A stretch of DNA of 64,000 bases from Candidatus Methylobacter favarea (GTDB taxonomy: Bacteria > Pseudomonadota > Gammaproteobacteria > Methylococcales > Methylomonadaceae), in assembly GCF_902806695.1 (NCBI RefSeq), contig NZ_CADCXN010000080.1:46941-110940 (forward strand), written 5' to 3'. This document shows positions 36,155 through 46,598 of this stretch, one piece after another. The position numbers and the translations under genes are program-made. Within the stretch, counting starts at the first letter, position 1; each line of letters starts with the position of its first letter. The notes under the pieces are model-generated. The model was not told the DNA's origin and searched no databases. It was given only the letters and a program-made list of their open reading frames with translations.

Positions 36155-37624
36155 TCAGCGTTGTAAATCGTACTTGCGCAATTTTTCCACCAGTGTCGTA
36201 CGCCTCATATTCAGAAGCCTGGCGGCATGAGCCACTACGCCATTGCATTCATTTAATGCCTGACGAATTAAATCGCCTTCCATCACGTTCAGATATTCCT
36301 TTAAATCCATACCCTGCTCCGGCAATTGCGTTAAAGCTGCCGGAAAGTTATCCGGATTGCTGCCGATTTTTTCCATTTGCCCGGACTGATCAGTCTGATC
36401 GCTACCGGTTTCATCCTTATCGATTATTATTTCTGCCGGTATTTCATAATGCTGGAATTTTTCAGGCAAATCGGCCACATCCACCAGTCCTTTCGGATAA
36501 ATAATAGCCAGCCTTTCAATAAGATTGGCCAATTCCCGGACATTACCCGGCCACCTATGCTGCATCAAGGCAGCCAGCGAGGGATTGCTCAGCCTTACTG
36601 AAGCATGGCTGGACGCTTCCAGGCGGGTAATAATATCCTTTACCAGAACCGGAATATCCTCGGCTCTATCGCGTAGCGGCGGCACTTCAATAGGAAAGAC
36701 GTTCAGTCGGTAAAACAGATCTTCCCGAAAGCGGTTTTCTTTAATCTCCCTTTCAAGATGCCGGTGCGTTGCGGCAATAATCCTGACATCACAATGCAGG
36801 GTTTTATTACTGCCTACGCGTTCAAAAGTACGTTCCTGCAGTACCCGTAATAACTTAACCTGCATGGACATAGGCATATCGCCGATTTCATCAAGAAAAA
36901 GGGTGCCGCCCTCGGCCAGCTCAAAGCGCCCTTGTCGTGAACTTAAAGCCCCGGTAAAGGCGCCTTTTTCATGCCCGAATAATTCGCTTTCCAGTAATTC
37001 TCCCGGAATTGCGCCGCAGTTAATTGGTACGAACAAACGGGATCCCCGGCATGAAGCTTCATGCAAGGCTCTGGCTATAACTTCCTTGCCTGTTCCTGAT
37101 TCGCCAAGAATCAGGACAGTCGCATCTGATTCTGCAACCTGCCCGATTAATTTACGAATAGTGACAATCGCCGGACTATTACCTTTCAGGCGGTCAATTG
37201 AAGATGACCGGCGCTCATGCCCTCTTCTATCGACAATCACCTGTGACTGCAGATTAAAAACAGATAGTTTATCGCTTATCAGTTTCAGGCTGGGATAGGT
37301 AAAAGGCCATTCCAGCACCTGCAGCACTGAGTTACTGACCGCGGTCGAAACCTGAAGCCCGCTGCCTTTTTCAACCAGGAGAATAAGCGGAATATTATTG
37401 GCCCCCTCGACAATATCCCGGATTACCGCTGCTTGTTTATCAAGGCCGTCTCCAACAAAAATACCCCATATCTGGCCGCCTTCATTAATAGATGAGGCAT
37501 AGTTTGAGACTTTAGCTGTTTCTACTTCATATTCCATAAATTGAAGCACTGTCTTAACCTGCTGGCGCCTTGTTTCATTGTCATCAATTAATAAAATACG
37601 TGGCAATGCCATATTTTTTATACT
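36155..37624 (-). CDS. fleQ: Flagellar master regulator FleQ/FlrA
   Basis: Sigma-54 activator at the top of the flagellar cascade; in Pseudomonas it also binds cyclic di-GMP. The N-terminal FleQ-type receiver-like domain ([15 protein letters not shown]) lacks a standard phospho-Asp context. The AAA+ domain has [40 protein letters not shown] and [15 protein letters not shown], followed by a Fis-type helix-turn-helix ([20 protein letters not shown]). Possible starts are ATG 37678, 37624 and 37609; 37624 or 37609 give a normal N-terminus. Confidence 0.92.
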   Translation of the reverse strand, partial: SIKNMALPRILLIDDNETRRQQVKTVLQFMEYEVETAKVSNYASSINEGGQIWGIFVGDGLDKQAAVIRDIVEGANNIPLILLVEKGSGLQVSTAVSNSVLQVLEWPFTYPSLKLISDKLSVFNLQSQVIVDRRGHERRSSSIDRLKGNSPAIVTIRKLIGQVAESDATVLILGESGTGKEVIARALHEASCRGSRLFVPINCGAIPGELLESELFGHEKGAFTGALSSRQGRFELAEGGTLFLDEIGDMPMSMQVKLLRVLQERTFERVGSNKTLHCDVRIIAATHRHLEREIKENRFREDLFYRLNVFPIEVPPLRDRAEDIPVLVKDIITRLEASSHASVRLSNPSLAALMQHRWPGNVRELANLIERLAIIYPKGLVDVADLPEKFQHYEIPAEIIIDKDETGSDQTDQSGQMEKIGSNPDNFPAALTQLPEQGMDLKEYLNVMEGDLIRQALNECNGVVAHAARLLNMRRTTLVEKLRKYDLQR

Positions 37625-37823
37625 CATTCCATAAATTAGACATAAAGAATCCGCGTAGTGATTCAAAGCACAGCTCAATACCGGTTTTCCCTTAACTATA
37701 ATCCAAAATGGTTATTTTGCTACCTGCCGGCCCGTACCCCGGTATCCGAATGGTGAAGCATTTGTTCATCTTTTTAAGTTCCCGTTTTTAAGGAAGAAAG
37801 GCGGTGCCTGTTTAGATTCGGGC

Positions 37824-37841
37824 TTGACAAAAATTTGTCAA
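37824..37841. promoter_or_regulatory. 18-bp inverted repeat upstream of CorC-like gene
   Basis: TTGACAAAAATTTGTCAA: 8-bp arms with a 2-nt spacer, 52 nt before the gene start. It contains a TTGACA that could be a -35 box on either strand. It resembles the GACAA/TTGTC site in front of the MerR-type regulator at 57657. Confidence 0.5.
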
Positions 37842-37892
37842 CGTAGACACTAGAAGCATTATTACTAGTCATGAGTAAATTATTTGAACGAA

Positions 37893-39152
37893 ATGTCACT
37901 GGGTATGCTGTTTGGCTTACTTGTTGTTATGCTTATTCTTTCCGCTTTTTTTTCAGGCTCCGAAACGTCCTTGATGAAGCTGAACCGGTATCGTTTAAGA
38001 CACCTCGTTAAGCTAAAACACTCCGGCGCGATAAAGGCCTACGCATTACTGCAAAGACCCGACCGCGTGCTCGGACTGATTTTATTAGGTAACAATTTTG
38101 CTAATAATTTTGCCGCATCAATAACCACGGTCATAGCCATCAAGCTGTATGCTGATGAAGAAACGGTCATCGCCAGCGCCACCGCTATTTTAACTGTCAT
38201 CATGCTTATTTTTTCAGAGGTCACTCCGAAGACTATTGCCGCCGTCAAGCCGGATCTGCTCGCTTTCCCGGCTGCCTGGATCTACACGCCGCTGTTAAAA
38301 ATCTTTTATCCGATAGTTTGGATCATTAACTTGTTTGTTAACGGCTTATTGCGGATATTCCGCCTTGACATCAACAATAACCACGACCAACTGAATAAAG
38401 AAGAATTGAAAAGCATTATTGCTGAAGCAGAAAGCATAATGCCCAGGCGCTATCAAAAAATGCTGCTGGGCATACTCGATCTTGAGTCAGCGACCGTTGA
38501 AGATGTTATGACTCCCCGCAATGAAATCATGGGTATTGACCTGGAGTTATCCATTGAAGAAATTATTACTCAAATAAAAACCAGTCCGCATACCCGCTTA
38601 CCCGTTTATAAAAAAAGTATCGACAGGGTTATGGGTTTTCTACATTTAAGAAAGGTACTGGTCGAGGTCAATCATAAGGATTTTAACAAGCAGACAATTA
38701 TAAATCTTCTGTCTGAACCGGCGTTTATTCCTGAAAGCACTCCGGTGCATACCCAAATGCTCAGGTTTAAAAGTGAGAAAATACGCATAGGTTTAGTTGT
38801 CGATGAATACGGTGATGTACAAGGTCTGGTTACCTTTGACGACTTACTTCAGGAAATAGTGGGGGAATTGGTTAACGAGGATGAAGCGGTGAGAGAGCAA
38901 AGCGACGGCAGCTATCTGGTTGATGCCAATATTACTATTCGGGAATTAAACCGCGTCACCCAATGGGCTTTGCCAACGGAGGGGCCCAAGACGCTGAATG
39001 GATTAATTATTGAATTTATGGAGACAATTCCTGCGGCAGGGACGGGTATCAAGCTGCATGGTTATCCGCTGGAAATATTAAAACGCGATGAAAACGCAGT
39101 CAAACTGGTCAAATTTTTACCCAGGAAAAAAATTTTTCCCGATGCCGAATGA
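37893..39152 (+). CDS. CNNM/CorC-HlyC family transporter (DUF21 + CBS)
   Basis: An inner-membrane protein with an N-terminal DUF21 domain (about residues 1-175, helices starting LLVVMLILSAFFSGSETSLM), two CBS domains (VEDVMTPRNEIMGIDL; IGLVVDEYGDVQGLVTFDDL) and a C-terminal CorC_HlyC domain (ITIRELNRVTQWALPTEGPK). The family (YfjD/CorB) is linked to magnesium or cobalt efflux. I use ATG 37893; a TTG at 37884 is also in frame. Its stop overlaps the ATG of the following PilZ gene (ATGA). Confidence 0.88.
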   Translation: MSLGMLFGLLVVMLILSAFFSGSETSLMKLNRYRLRHLVKLKHSGAIKAYALLQRPDRVLGLILLGNNFANNFAASITTVIAIKLYADEETVIASATAILTVIMLIFSEVTPKTIAAVKPDLLAFPAAWIYTPLLKIFYPIVWIINLFVNGLLRIFRLDINNNHDQLNKEELKSIIAEAESIMPRRYQKMLLGILDLESATVEDVMTPRNEIMGIDLELSIEEIITQIKTSPHTRLPVYKKSIDRVMGFLHLRKVLVEVNHKDFNKQTIINLLSEPAFIPESTPVHTQMLRFKSEKIRIGLVVDEYGDVQGLVTFDDLLQEIVGELVNEDEAVREQSDGSYLVDANITIRELNRVTQWALPTEGPKTLNGLIIEFMETIPAAGTGIKLHGYPLEILKRDENAVKLVKFLPRKKIFPDAE

Positions 39153-39545
39153 ACCGGTTTAAAAAATCGGAAGAAATTCCTGATTACCGCACTTATCACC
39201 GTATTTTATACCAGGCAGAAGCCGCATTAGGCAGCAAGGAAAAAATCTGGCCCTGTAAAATTTTTGACCGGTTATTAAAAGGCTGCGTGCTTTGCTGTGC
39301 CTCCTCTTGGGGATGAAGAGGCGGAGAAAATTTATAGCCTTACGCTGGATTTATCGGAGCCTGTTCAAATAACAATGGCGCTTACCGTCGCCGAAGTCGT
39401 AGGCAGCACTGCCGGCTTTAAATGCGAACACATCGATATGGATAGTATTACCAGGTTACGGCGCCTGCTTGAGCTTAACCTTGGTGATAGCGAGTTACTG
39501 AAAAGAGATTTATCGGCATTGGCCGAATGGCCGATAAAGCTGTAA
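39149..39545 (+). pseudogene. PilZ-domain protein, split by a frameshift
   Basis: First frame from ATG 39149 gives MNRFKKSEEIPDYRTYHRIL, then YQAEAALGSKEKIWPCKIFD and RLLKGCV, matching the start of a PilZ domain (c-di-GMP-binding RxxxR-like region and D-x-S-x-x-G-like turn, here DRLLKG). It stops at TGA 39314-39316. From about 39297 another frame continues PLGDEEAEKIYSLTLDLSE, ALTVAEVVGSTAGFKCEHID and ends at TAA 39545. One base change around 39285-39300 would restore one protein of about 130 aa. Whether this is a real mutation or an assembly error cannot be told here. Confidence 0.7.
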
Positions 39546-39554
39546 TACTTTGTG

Positions 39555-40619
39555 CTAAAGCCATTTCTTTTTCTTGAAATAACCCAGCAGAAATAAGGCT
39601 ATGGCAATAAATACTCCCCATAATGCCGGGTAACCCCATTTCCATTTCAGTTCCGGCATATAGTCAAAATTCATGCCGTAAACGCCGGCAATAAATGTCA
39701 GCGGGATAAAGATGGATGAAAATACGGTGAGCACTTTCATGGTTTCACTCATTTTATTGCTGATACTTGATAAATAAATATCCATCATGTCGGCTATCAG
39801 ATCCCGATAAGACTCCATTGCTTCAGTTACGCGTATTGCGTGATCATAAATATCGCCGAAATAGCGTTTATTATGCTCATCGAGTAAAGCCGACTCGCTG
39901 CGCTGAATCGAAGCCAGCAACTCGCGCAGAGGAGATACCGTTCTGCGAATGAAGATCAGCTCCCGCTTGATTCTCTGAATGGAGCTCAACGTTTGTATTG
40001 AGGGATAGGACATTAACTCATCTTCTACCGATTCAATCAGCTCATCCAGCGTATCCTGCAAACCAAAATACTCGTCTACAACCGTATCCATAATGACATA
40101 AGCCAGATAATCCGTACCCAGGCCCCGCATGTGGCTTTTACCGTTGTCGAGCCGTTTTAAAACCGGATCGAATATTTCGCTGGGCTTCTCTTTGAAAGTA
40201 AAAACGATTTTATCCAATACTAACAGACTGATTTGTTCATATTGAACCTGAAAGTCATGGTTTTTTAACGAAAGCGCTTTTATGACAATATATAAATAAT
40301 CATCAAATTCCTCGTATTTCGGCCGCTGATGAGTATTAAGAATATCTTCAAGCACTAATGCATGAATATTATAATGCTGGCCTATCTCATCAATAATCGA
40401 GACATTTTTTAATCCGTCAATAATAACCCAAGTTACCGTATCGGCACTTTTTAACGGCGGAATTTCTTTAATGGAATTGACGATGTACCTTTCTACTGCT
40501 GAACTATTGTAATTAACCACCGAGATTCGGTGTTCATGGTCATGCACTTCACCCACATGTATAAGTGAACCGGGCGGTAAACCGGATTTTCTAGAGACAT
40601 TCATTCTTATTTTGGACAT
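39555..40619 (-). CDS. corA: Magnesium/cobalt transporter CorA
   Basis: A pentameric Mg2+ channel subunit. The large cytoplasmic funnel domain is followed by TM1 (STFSSIFIPLTFIAGVYGMNF region), the signature YGMNFDYMPEL at the pore mouth and TM2 (GYPALWGVFIAIALFLLGYF), ending with a basic tail KKKKW. I chose ATG 40619 (MSKIRMNVSRK), which has a GAGGCAGG-like ribosome binding site; ATG 40640 would add seven residues. It converges with the PilZ gene across a 9-nt gap, and the CorC-like transporter is nearby. Confidence 0.94.
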   Translation of the reverse strand: MSKIRMNVSRKSGLPPGSLIHVGEVHDHEHRISVVNYNSSAVERYIVNSIKEIPPLKSADTVTWVIIDGLKNVSIIDEIGQHYNIHALVLEDILNTHQRPKYEEFDDYLYIVIKALSLKNHDFQVQYEQISLLVLDKIVFTFKEKPSEIFDPVLKRLDNGKSHMRGLGTDYLAYVIMDTVVDEYFGLQDTLDELIESVEDELMSYPSIQTLSSIQRIKRELIFIRRTVSPLRELLASIQRSESALLDEHNKRYFGDIYDHAIRVTEAMESYRDLIADMMDIYLSSISNKMSETMKVLTVFSSIFIPLTFIAGVYGMNFDYMPELKWKWGYPALWGVFIAIALFLLGYFKKKKWL

Positions 40620-40743
40620 ACCTGCCTCTTTCAATCGCATAGTAAGCGCCGCGCCCGCGGCATAGTAAATTTTCAGGCTGCTGCTAAAGCCGACGGTTTA
40701 TAGCAGGCATTTACACCCATACAATTTAAAAAATAGCCGGCTA

Positions 40744-41772
40744 TCAGATCAGGGGATTAAACACTTTTTCCGGAAGTTGCATGGTCATGCAATGCAAACT
40801 GCCGTATTGATGAACCAGCGGCCGACAAGGTATCGGGATGATTTCATGCCGGGGAAAACAGTCAGTCAATCGCTGCAAAGCGGTTTTATCCATAGGATCG
40901 CCATAAGCCGGAACCAAGACGGCATGATTGATGATCAAAAAATTGGCATAATTGGCCGGTAATTGCTGTCCTTCCTCATCATAAATCGGTTTGGGCAAGG
41001 GTAAGGGGACTAAATGATAGGCTTCACCCGAGCGGGTTCTGAATGCCTGCAGCTGTCTTTCCATATATTTTAAACTTTTGTAGTGCAGGTCTTCAGCATC
41101 ATCGCAAGCGGTATAGGCAATGGTGTTGACTGAACAAAAGCGGGCCAAGGTATCAATATGGGCGTCCGTGTCATCGCCGGACAGATTTTCCTGATCCAGC
41201 CAGAATATCCGTTTTGCCCCCAGATGCTGAAACAGCTGGCGTTCTATGTCCTGCTGTGTCAAGCCATTGTTTCTATTCGGATTCAGCAGACACTGTTTGG
41301 TTGTCAGCAGGGTGTCAATGCCGTCACTTTCAACACTGCCGCCTTCGAGTATCAAATCAATGTCCTTGTAGGCTTCACCTTTAAAAAATTTGGCATTCAA
41401 CAGCTTGTGATTAAGCGCATTGTCATTTTGATGCTGGTATTTTTCGCCCCAGCCGTTGAAAAGAAAGTTGAGACGAGTAATTTCTCCCTGGTCTTCAACA
41501 CTAAGGAAAACGGTATCTCTAACCCAGATGTCATTTACGATGGCGTGGATGAAGTCGACGTCGTCGCTGTTGCTTATCAAGCTTTGAATATGTTGCTGAT
41601 GGCTGTCATCCCGGCAGACGATAATGAGTTTCTGATAGCGGGTAATGGTGTCGGCAATAACGCTGCAGGATTGTTCTACAGATTCAAGTCGATTGCTGAA
41701 ATCGCCGGTTTTATGCGGCCAGGCGATTAATACGGCGGATTGCTTTTCCCATTCGGCTGGAAATCGGGTCAT
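40744..41772 (-). CDS. Agmatine deiminase / peptidyl-arginine deiminase family enzyme
   Basis: A 342-aa guanidino-group hydrolase of the AguA/PPAD family, which converts agmatine to N-carbamoylputrescine in polyamine synthesis. Motifs: WPHKTGDF at the start, NDIWVRDTVF (substrate Asp), LEGGSVESDG, DTDAHIDTLARF (catalytic His) and SLHCMTMQLP with the nucleophilic Cys near the C-terminus. All catalytic positions appear present. It is 33 nt downstream of nothing on its own strand except recN in the opposite order; not obviously operonic. Confidence 0.87.
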   Translation of the reverse strand: MTRFPAEWEKQSAVLIAWPHKTGDFSNRLESVEQSCSVIADTITRYQKLIIVCRDDSHQQHIQSLISNSDDVDFIHAIVNDIWVRDTVFLSVEDQGEITRLNFLFNGWGEKYQHQNDNALNHKLLNAKFFKGEAYKDIDLILEGGSVESDGIDTLLTTKQCLLNPNRNNGLTQQDIERQLFQHLGAKRIFWLDQENLSGDDTDAHIDTLARFCSVNTIAYTACDDAEDLHYKSLKYMERQLQAFRTRSGEAYHLVPLPLPKPIYDEEGQQLPANYANFLIINHAVLVPAYGDPMDKTALQRLTDCFPRHEIIPIPCRPLVHQYGSLHCMTMQLPEKVFNPLI

Positions 41773-41804
41773 GGATTTAATATCCTGTGGCTATATAGTC
41801 CGGC

Positions 41805-43484
41805 TTACTCGCTCGGAACAGATTGAAATAACATCTCTTTGGCATGGGCCCGGGTCTTGGCAGTAATATTTACGCCGCCCAGCATCCGGGCAATCTCCTC
41901 AACGCGAGCTTCATTATCCAGAAGCCGGACCGTAGAAGATGTGGTGTCGGCCTGGCTATTTTTTTCAACATACAAATGATGGTGCGCTTGCGAGGCGACC
42001 TGCGGCAAATGGGTGACGCACATGACTTGCCGGTTATGGCTCAGGCTGCGCAGTTTTTGTCCGACAATCTCGGCAATGCTGCCGCCGATGCCTGAATCGA
42101 CTTCGTCAAAAATCATTGTCGGCGTGGTCTTGTCGTTGGATGTAACAACCTGAATAGCCAGGCTGATGCGGGATAACTCCCCTCCTGAAGCAACCTTGGC
42201 CAATGGTTTGGCCGGCAGACCGGGATTGGCGCTAACCAGAAAACTGACACTGTCTTTACCGTTAAGCCTGGGTACATCCGTATCAAGGGCGGATATATTG
42301 ACCAGAAAATCCCCTTGCGGCATACCCAGTTCCCTGATCATGGCGGAAATCTGTTTTTGCAGTTTTTCGCCGCTGCGGCGGCGCTGCTCGGAAAGTTGTC
42401 CGGCTAGCTGATAATATTGGCCAAGCAATTCTTCAGTGCTGACTTTTAATGCCTCGATGCGTTCACTGCCGTGGGTGAGCCCATCAAGTTCGCGTTCAAG
42501 TTTGACAAGCTGTTCAGGCAGTTCATCAGGAGCCACATGGTGTTTGCGGCTAAGGCTCTGGATAATGCCAATCTGGCTTTCCAGGGCTTCCATGCGCAGG
42601 GGATCTGCTTCCTGCGCTTCCAGAAAACGGCGTAATTGCTGCGCGGCTTCTTCTGTCTGAATTTGGGCTTCGGATAACAGTGTGCAGATTTCATTTAATT
42701 CGGGGGCAAACCGGGCAATCTGTGTTAATCCGCTGATGCTGTGGCTGAGCATTTGATTCACCGATAACTGATCGTTTTCATACAAAATATCTATCTGGCT
42801 TTGGCCAATGGTTAAAATCTGCTCCAGATTTGCCAGTTTGCCGTGTTCTTCGGAAAGGTCTGCATAACTGTTATGGCTAAGGTCTAGTTGCTGCAATTCA
42901 TCAATCTGATAGCGCAGCAGTTCTTCACGCTGGCTTTGATCGGTGCTGGCTTTAATCAGGTTTTGCAGTTCCTTATTGGCGTTATGCCATTGCCGATAGC
43001 ATGTGTTTACTTGATCCAGCAGAGTTTGATTGTTCGCAAATGAATCCACCAAACGGCGCTGTTCGTCAGTATTTAGCAAGGTCAGATGGGCATGCTGGCC
43101 GTGAATTTCGACCAGTTTTTCACTGAGCGCCTGTAGCGACTGTAAAGTGACCGGATGGTTATTAATATAGGCCTTGGAACGGCCGTCCTGATTCACAATG
43201 CGTCTGATTAAACACTGCCGTTCTTCATCCAGTTCATTTTCTTCCAGCCACTGCTGCGCTTGAGGGGCGTCGGATAAATCAAATTCCAGGTTAATTTCGG
43301 CGCGTTTGCCATCAGGACGAACATAGCCGGAATCCGCTCTATCCCCTAAGGCAAGCCCTAAAGCGGTTAATAAAATCGATTTACCGGCGCCGGTTTCGCC
43401 GGTAAGTACCGACATGCCCTTGTCCAGATCAAGATCCAGGGATTTGACTACAGCAAGTTCACTAATATTAAGATTTACTAGCAT
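41805..43484 (-). CDS. recN: DNA repair protein RecN
   Basis: SMC-like ATPase for double-strand break repair. 559 aa with Walker A TGETGAGKSILLTAL near residue 30, a long coiled-coil centre, the signature VASGGELSRISLAIQ and Walker B TMIFDEVDSGIGG, then the H-loop VTHLPQVAS. Overlaps the end of nadK by 17 nt, a conserved arrangement in gammaproteobacteria. I did not identify a clear LexA box upstream of nadK. Confidence 0.95.
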   Translation of the reverse strand: MLVNLNISELAVVKSLDLDLDKGMSVLTGETGAGKSILLTALGLALGDRADSGYVRPDGKRAEINLEFDLSDAPQAQQWLEENELDEERQCLIRRIVNQDGRSKAYINNHPVTLQSLQALSEKLVEIHGQHAHLTLLNTDEQRRLVDSFANNQTLLDQVNTCYRQWHNANKELQNLIKASTDQSQREELLRYQIDELQQLDLSHNSYADLSEEHGKLANLEQILTIGQSQIDILYENDQLSVNQMLSHSISGLTQIARFAPELNEICTLLSEAQIQTEEAAQQLRRFLEAQEADPLRMEALESQIGIIQSLSRKHHVAPDELPEQLVKLERELDGLTHGSERIEALKVSTEELLGQYYQLAGQLSEQRRRSGEKLQKQISAMIRELGMPQGDFLVNISALDTDVPRLNGKDSVSFLVSANPGLPAKPLAKVASGGELSRISLAIQVVTSNDKTTPTMIFDEVDSGIGGSIAEIVGQKLRSLSHNRQVMCVTHLPQVASQAHHHLYVEKNSQADTTSSTVRLLDNEARVEEIARMLGGVNITAKTRAHAKEMLFQSVPSE

Positions 43485-44373
43485 GGCACTGGGTGGAATA
43501 ACTGCTGCTCCAGTTTAATTTATTCCTGAGTATCTGGAAGTAATCATGACCTTCAGGATGCAGGATTCTAATCGGTTTGGGGTCTTTTTTAATCAAAATC
43601 TTGTCGCTGATCAATACATCAGGAATTTCAATCTGATCACAGGTAACCAGAGCATTGATTTGTTTGGTCTGGCAAAAGCTGATTTCAATCTCGGCACAAT
43701 CATCGATGACTATGGGACGATTTGATAAGGTATGAGGATTAAGCGGAACCAGCACCAGAGCATTGAGCGAGGGGTGTAAAATCGGGCCGCCGGCCGATAA
43801 TGAATAGGCGGTTGAACCGGTTGGCGTGGAGATTATCAAGCCATCAGAACGTTGGGAATTTAAAAAAACAGTATCAATTTTAGTAATAATTTCAATCATG
43901 CTGGAAGTTACCCAGCGATGAATGGCAACTTCATTGACAGCCGTTTCCTCGTGGATAACCTGCTTATCGCGAATGATTTTGGTACGCAATAAATAGCGTG
44001 CTTCTTCCGTGTAATGGCCCCCAAGGATGCCGTGCAATTTACCGGGCAGTTCGGCAGGCGATATGTCTACCAGAAAACCCAGTCTGCCGAGGTTTATGCC
44101 AATTAGAGGTATATTGTGTTTGGCTATGGCGCGGGCTGCAGACAGAAAGGTGCCGTCGCCGCCCACCGCAATTACCAGATCGCAGTGCTGCCCAATATTA
44201 TGGATAGGGCAGGACTCAGGCGTCTTATCCTGGATAAACTGGGCGCTGTCCTGCGCAACAATTACTTTATATAGATTTTGCTTTAAATAATCATACAGTA
44301 CGGATAATGTCTCGGCAATAGTAGGATCACTGGGTTTGCCTATTATGCCAATCGTACTAAAAGGAGTCTGCAT
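43468..44373 (-). CDS. nadK: NAD kinase
   Basis: Makes NADP from NAD and ATP. 301 aa with VIAVGGDGTFLSAAR (GGDG motif near residue 72), LGRLGFL, AVNEVAIHR and ISTPTGSTAYSLSAGGP, all diagnostic. A NAD-binding NE pair is in place. Upstream of recN on the same strand. Confidence 0.95.
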   Translation of the reverse strand: MQTPFSTIGIIGKPSDPTIAETLSVLYDYLKQNLYKVIVAQDSAQFIQDKTPESCPIHNIGQHCDLVIAVGGDGTFLSAARAIAKHNIPLIGINLGRLGFLVDISPAELPGKLHGILGGHYTEEARYLLRTKIIRDKQVIHEETAVNEVAIHRWVTSSMIEIITKIDTVFLNSQRSDGLIISTPTGSTAYSLSAGGPILHPSLNALVLVPLNPHTLSNRPIVIDDCAEIEISFCQTKQINALVTCDQIEIPDVLISDKILIKKDPKPIRILHPEGHDYFQILRNKLNWSSSYSTQCHASKS

Positions 44374-44596
44374 TGCTGTATTAAAATCGTAAAAGTTCTG
44401 GATTATACAAAAAATGGCTCTCAGCCAATGAGTTTTAATGAATTATAAGGGTTCTGGAAATTATAGCTGCTTTAAAGATACCGAGTTTTTAACAGGGAAA
44501 AATCCTGGCGTTGTGGGTGGCTCATTCTGGCACAGTTTAACTACGGCAAAGCGTTCGTTATTCAAAATTATAACCGAGGCCTTTACTATGGTATTA

Positions 44597-44608
44597 AATA
44601 GTACTATT
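44597..44608. promoter_or_regulatory. Palindromic promoter/operator candidate of the suf operon
   Basis: AATAGTACTATT is a perfect 12-bp palindrome, overlapped by TATTAT/TATAGT -10-like sequence, 28 nt before the ATG of the Rrf2 regulator. AAGGAG at 44625-44630 is its ribosome binding site. Autoregulation by the Rrf2 protein through this palindrome is a reasonable inference. Confidence 0.5.
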
Positions 44609-44635
44609 ATAGTCCTCAATTATTAAGGAGCAAGT

Positions 44636-45085
44636 ATGTTACGGTTGAGTAAATTAACTGATTATGCAACGGTTATCTTGAGTTTTATCGCCAGAGATAA
44701 CACGCATGTGCATGCCGCCATGGAAATAGCGGCGGCAACAGGAATTGCCTTGCCTACGGTCAGTAAAATCCTGAAATTGCTGGTTAATGCCAAGGTGCTG
44801 ATATCTGCACGCGGAGCAAAAGGCGGTTATGCCTTAGCCAGAATGCCGGAAAAAATTACCGTGGCGGCTGTTATCAGCGCGCTGGAAGGGCCTATTGCCT
44901 TGACCGAATGCAGCATTTCCCAGCAGGGCTGCGGGCAAGCTCCCGGCTGCGGGATTCGCGGTCACTGGGGATTAATTAATCAGACCATTCATAACGCCCT
45001 GGAGTCGGTGACATTGGCAGATATGATTAAACCTTTAATTGTGCCGGAAGAAATCATGATTCCGGTCGCCAGTTTATATCATTAG
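44636..45085 (+). CDS. Rrf2-family SUF system regulator
   Basis: A 149-aa winged-helix regulator. MLRLSKLTDYATVIL is the usual Rrf2 start and IALPTVSKILKLLVNAKVLI the recognition helix region. Three Cys in TECSISQQGCGQAPGC can hold an Fe-S cluster, as in IscR-type sensors. It heads the sufBCD-S-U genes, so it likely represses them when clusters are abundant. It matches the 'SUF assembly activator/regulator' branch better than IscR. Confidence 0.9.
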   Translation: MLRLSKLTDYATVILSFIARDNTHVHAAMEIAAATGIALPTVSKILKLLVNAKVLISARGAKGGYALARMPEKITVAAVISALEGPIALTECSISQQGCGQAPGCGIRGHWGLINQTIHNALESVTLADMIKPLIVPEEIMIPVASLYH

Positions 45086-45098
45086 ATAGAGAGTTTTT

Positions 45099-46547
45099 AT
45101 GTCAGCAAGTGCGCAACAAATCAAGAATCGGATCAGTCAGGAATACAAGCAGGGTTTTGTGACTGAATTGGAAGCAAACACTTTTCCGCCAGGGCTCGAT
45201 GAAGCCGTGATTCATAAACTGTCAACGATAAAGAATGAGCCTGAATTCATGCTGGAATACCGGTTGAAAGCATTCCGTCACTGGCAAACCATGAAATCCC
45301 CGGAATGGGCGTTTGTCAAGTTTGACCCCATCGATTATCAGGCTATCAGCTATTATTCTGCGCCCAAACGCAAGGAAGACGGCCCCAAAAGCCTGGATGA
45401 AATCGATCCGCAAGTACTGGACGCCTATAAAAAGCTGGGTATTCCTCTGGATGAACAGGAACGTCTGGCCGGCGTTGCAGTCGATGCGGTGTTTGACAGT
45501 GTATCGGTAGCCACGACCTTTAAAGGCAAACTGAAAGAGGCGGGGGTTATTTTTTGCCCGATCTCAGAGGCCCTGCGCGATCATCCCGAATTGGTCAAGC
45601 AGTATCTGGGCTCAGTGGTGCCGCCTGCCGATAATTACTTTGCGGCGTTAAATTCCGCTGTTTTCACTGACGGGTCATTTGTCTATATTCCCAAAGGCGT
45701 GCGCTGCCCGATGGAGTTATCCACCTATTTCAGAATCAACGCCGCCAAAACCGGACAATTTGAAAGAACATTGATTATTGCCGATGAAGGCAGTCATGTC
45801 AGTTACCTTGAAGGCTGCACAGCGCCGATGCGCGATGAAAACCAGTTGCATGCGGCGGTGGTAGAGCTAATCGCACTGAAAGACGCAACGATTAAATACT
45901 CTACCGTACAAAACTGGTATCCGGGCGATAAGGAGGGCAAAGGCGGTATTTATAACTTTGTCACCAAACGCGCCGATTGCCGGGGGGAGAATTCCAAAGT
46001 GTCCTGGACGCAGGTTGAAACCGGTTCGGCCATTACCTGGAAATACCCGAGCTGCATTCTGACCGGCGACAATTCGACCGGTGAATTCTATTCCGTAGCG
46101 CTGACCAATAACTATCAGCAGGCCGACACCGGCACCAAGATGATTCATATCGGCAAAAACACCCGCAGCACGATTATTTCCAAAGGTATTTCGGCAGGCC
46201 GGGCGCAGAATACCTACCGCGGTCTGGTCAAGGTGTTGAAAAGCGCGGCTTACGCCCGTAATTACACCCAGTGCGATTCCCTGTTAATCGGCGACAGATG
46301 CGGCGCCCATACCTTCCCCTATGTGGAAGTCAAACAGCCTTCGGCACAGGTTGAACACGAAGCCACGACCTCAAAAATCAGCGAAGACCAATTGTTCTTT
46401 TGCCGGCAGCGCGGACTGTCAGCAGAAGACGCCGTCTCGATGATCGTCAATGGCTTCTGTAAAGCAGTGTTCAAGGAACTGCCTATGGAGTTTGCTGTAG
46501 AAGCGCAGGCGCTGTTGGGATTGAGTCTGGAAGGTTCGGTAGGCTAA
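45099..46547 (+). CDS. sufB: Fe-S cluster assembly protein SufB
   Basis: Scaffold subunit of the SufBC2D complex. 482 aa with a right-handed beta helix core; [40 protein letters not shown] and [20 protein letters not shown] are highly conserved, the last including Cys and His used for cluster assembly. 13 nt after the regulator. Confidence 0.97.
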   Translation: MSASAQQIKNRISQEYKQGFVTELEANTFPPGLDEAVIHKLSTIKNEPEFMLEYRLKAFRHWQTMKSPEWAFVKFDPIDYQAISYYSAPKRKEDGPKSLDEIDPQVLDAYKKLGIPLDEQERLAGVAVDAVFDSVSVATTFKGKLKEAGVIFCPISEALRDHPELVKQYLGSVVPPADNYFAALNSAVFTDGSFVYIPKGVRCPMELSTYFRINAAKTGQFERTLIIADEGSHVSYLEGCTAPMRDENQLHAAVVELIALKDATIKYSTVQNWYPGDKEGKGGIYNFVTKRADCRGENSKVSWTQVETGSAITWKYPSCILTGDNSTGEFYSVALTNNYQQADTGTKMIHIGKNTRSTIISKGISAGRAQNTYRGLVKVLKSAAYARNYTQCDSLLIGDRCGAHTFPYVEVKQPSAQVEHEATTSKISEDQLFFCRQRGLSAEDAVSMIVNGFCKAVFKELPMEFAVEAQALLGLSLEGSVG

Positions 46548-46598
46548 ATTCATTAGAATCAAGTCAATGGAATTAAAACGCAATCAGGTAAAAACAAT

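Noticed and set aside
44438..44626. 62-codon frame before the suf regulator
   Set aside because: Covers the likely promoter and palindrome, no homology signs.
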